64,000 bases of DNA, taken from the NCBI GenBank assembly GCA_016718275.1, contig JADKEA010000028.1:51951-115950 (forward strand). Direction: 5' to 3'. How positions within the stretch are numbered: the first letter of the stretch is position 1; every line of letters starts with the position of its first letter. Shown piece after piece: positions 62,687 through 64,000 of the stretch. This DNA is from Candidatus Villigracilis affinis (GTDB lineage: Bacteria > Chloroflexota > Anaerolineae > Anaerolineales > Villigracilaceae). The notes beneath the pieces are model-generated. The model saw only the letters and a list, made by a program, of their open reading frames with translations, was not told where the DNA came from and made no database searches. The position numbers were made by a program, and so were the translations under genes.

Positions 62687-64000
62687 TCAGCCAGACAGAA
62701 TGCCAACTATGAATCCATCATACAACGAACCCTCCCCGGCCGCATCCATCAGCCGGGGAGGGTTTATCTCCGCCACTTCGCAAACCCTGGTTTCAGATGG
62801 ATTCATCATTAAAGTGATGGTATGACCTTTTCGTTCGTGCCAGCATATACCAACCCCTTTCCCCAAGTAACCTGACCCGGCAAGTGTATCGAAGACGATT
62901 GCCCCCTTTTCCATCATAAAAATCACCTGATACATTCCGTTCACCTGCTTCAACACCACAGTAGTGCCTTGAGGGAAAAAACTGTCGGCTGCGAGAATCC
63001 AAGTCCCGCTGAAACCACAGCCATCAGGGAGTTCATTCGATTCGCTGGCGCGGATTCCGCAAAAGGAAACCGGGCTGTCTTTCACAGTTGTAAAAGTGTT
63101 TCCCGAAAACACAAGGGTTAGATCGCCCAGCATCTGCGAATTCAAGGTGGCGGTATCGCCATTCACAGTTCCCTGAAGAACATCCTGCCGTCCTAAATCA
63201 CCATAACTATCTGTGGTGGCAGTGATCTCACCACTGCCATTGACATCCTGCTTGAGATCCAACCTGCCAATATTGGTGATCCACAGCCCGTCCAGTTCGC
63301 CAGCTACAGTTGGCTCTGGGGGTGATGGGACTGTATCGGATGTCGCAGGCAATCCCACCAGCAGGGATTGAACCATCGCATCCAAAGATTCAATAGATGG
63401 ATTGAACGGGTTACCAGACTGACGGATGCGGTCTACAGTCGTATTCAAATAACTCGGATATTGATCGGCATTCTCAGGCGCAGGGTCCAGACCAGCGAGT
63501 TCAATGGGCATCATCACAGACACATAATACTTCCCATCAAGAGTAATTCCCTGAAAAGAATAGATCAAATTTGGGCTGATATCAGGAAAGCCGCCTGACT
63601 ATAGGATGTGATGTAGCGAATGCCATTTCCATTTTGAAAGTTGGAATTGTTTCCCGGGTATGAAAACCTGATATGCATGTTGATCGATCTGGCAAAGCCC
63701 GGGAGACGGTCTGGCACCTGAGATTGAGGCGAAAAATTCCCTGTGGCGATATTATGTTGCAAAGTAGTGATCATCGACCTGGCATCATACACATCGAGGT
63801 TGCAGGATCACCGCTCATCTTTGATACTCGTCCGCTGGAAAGACCACGACCTGCGGCTCAGCCATTTCCCTGCAAAAGGGATACCCCTGCAAAACGATCT
63901 TTGTGTGTGCCCAGGCCACACATTCAAAGATGCCTGAGTTGGGCCCGCTTGGCGGCTCGCGGTACGATCTCATTTTGCGTCCCATTCGCCAAACCAAGCG
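62687..64000 (-). pseudogene. Long hypothetical protein, 5' end beyond the window, at least two frameshifts
   Basis: Three segments belong to one gene. The part at 64000-63816 contains ECVAWAHTKIVLQGYPFCRE and MAEPQVVVFPADEYQ. The part up to about 63587 has SMYDARSMITTLQHNIATG. The part to 62687 has LIYSFQGITLDGKYYVSVMM, then two similar beta-rich blocks (GLWITNIGRLDLKQD and GTWILAADSFFPQGT) near the end. Breaks lie near 63818 and 63587; adding one base to each joins them. I recognise no enzyme motif. A Ser/Pro linker (PATSDTVPSPPEP) separates two domains, as in exported proteins. The C terminus after VCEVAEIN may also be shifted, as a hairpin (62728-62764) lies there. Confidence 0.6.
62728..62764. 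terminator. GC-rich 13-bp hairpin near the end of the last gene
   Basis: AACCCTCCCCGGC and GCCGGGGAGGGTT are perfect inverted repeats with an 11-base loop. It lies inside the frame as read, but in another frame a stop (after HLKPGFAKWRR) precedes it exactly, so it may be a real terminator placed behind a shifted gene end. A T-run is weak on both sides. Confidence 0.45.

Overview
The window looks like chromosomal DNA of a Chloroflexota bacterium, most likely class Anaerolineae. This is an inference from gene content: very GAF-rich two-component proteins, PRC-barrel stress proteins, NMT1/THI5-like lipoproteins beside sensor kinases, and a large aromatic amino-acid locus with fused enzymes. No rRNA, tRNA or CRISPR array was seen.

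Layout. (1) 1-8.6 kb, minus strand: an ABC ATPase cut by the window edge, a malic enzyme (maeB type), and a glycan/glycolipid cluster (sugar aminotransferase, SDR epimerase, GT2, methyltransferase, GT39 membrane transferase). (2) 8.7-11.4 kb, plus strand: a promoter, a strongly structured leader RNA and a terminator-like hairpin, then overlapping recX and rny. (3) 11.4-33.2 kb, plus strand: a signalling island. It holds a GAF histidine kinase with an OmpR-type regulator, then an apparent 18-kb operon. That operon encodes a hybrid kinase, two tandem NMT1-like lipoproteins without transporter genes, three large receptor proteins with no output domain, a GAF-module kinase, a threonine-synthase-like PLP enzyme fused to a receiver domain, a lone receiver and a second threonine synthase. 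(4) 33.2-47 kb, minus strand: a small mixed set (conserved protein, SPFH protein, MBL hydrolase, MFS, esterase) and the shikimate/chorismate pathway (aroQ, aroK-aroB fusion, aroC, aroE, aroA, tyrA, two DAHP synthases, aroH). (5) 47.2-55.5 kb, minus strand: a complete trp operon (trpE, trpS, trpGD fusion, trpC, trpF, trpB, trpA, small monooxygenase-like gene). (6) 56-57.6 kb: a decayed IS5-type element, two copies of a structured repeat and a broken small gene. (7) 57.6-64 kb, minus strand: a cellulase-like lipoprotein with a cellulose-synthase-like transferase, a PRC-barrel protein and a long secreted-type protein, the last two broken by indels.

Control of the aromatic genes is the clearest regulatory story. 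The trp operon has a T-box leader whose specifier codon reads UGG (Trp), and it carries trpS. The aro operon appears to start with a 31-residue leader peptide containing FYFAYYF, followed by an intrinsic terminator, with a competing antiterminator pairing available: a classical attenuator. The two promoter regions share an almost identical 19-bp block.

At least thirteen single-base frameshifts disrupt otherwise well conserved genes (receptor at 21.9 kb, SPFH gene, aroC, trpA, trpS, cellulose-synthase-like gene, small gene at 57 kb, PRC-barrel gene, last gene). Their density rises at the right end. Indel errors in the assembly are the simplest explanation for most of them, so the affected genes are described in restored form.
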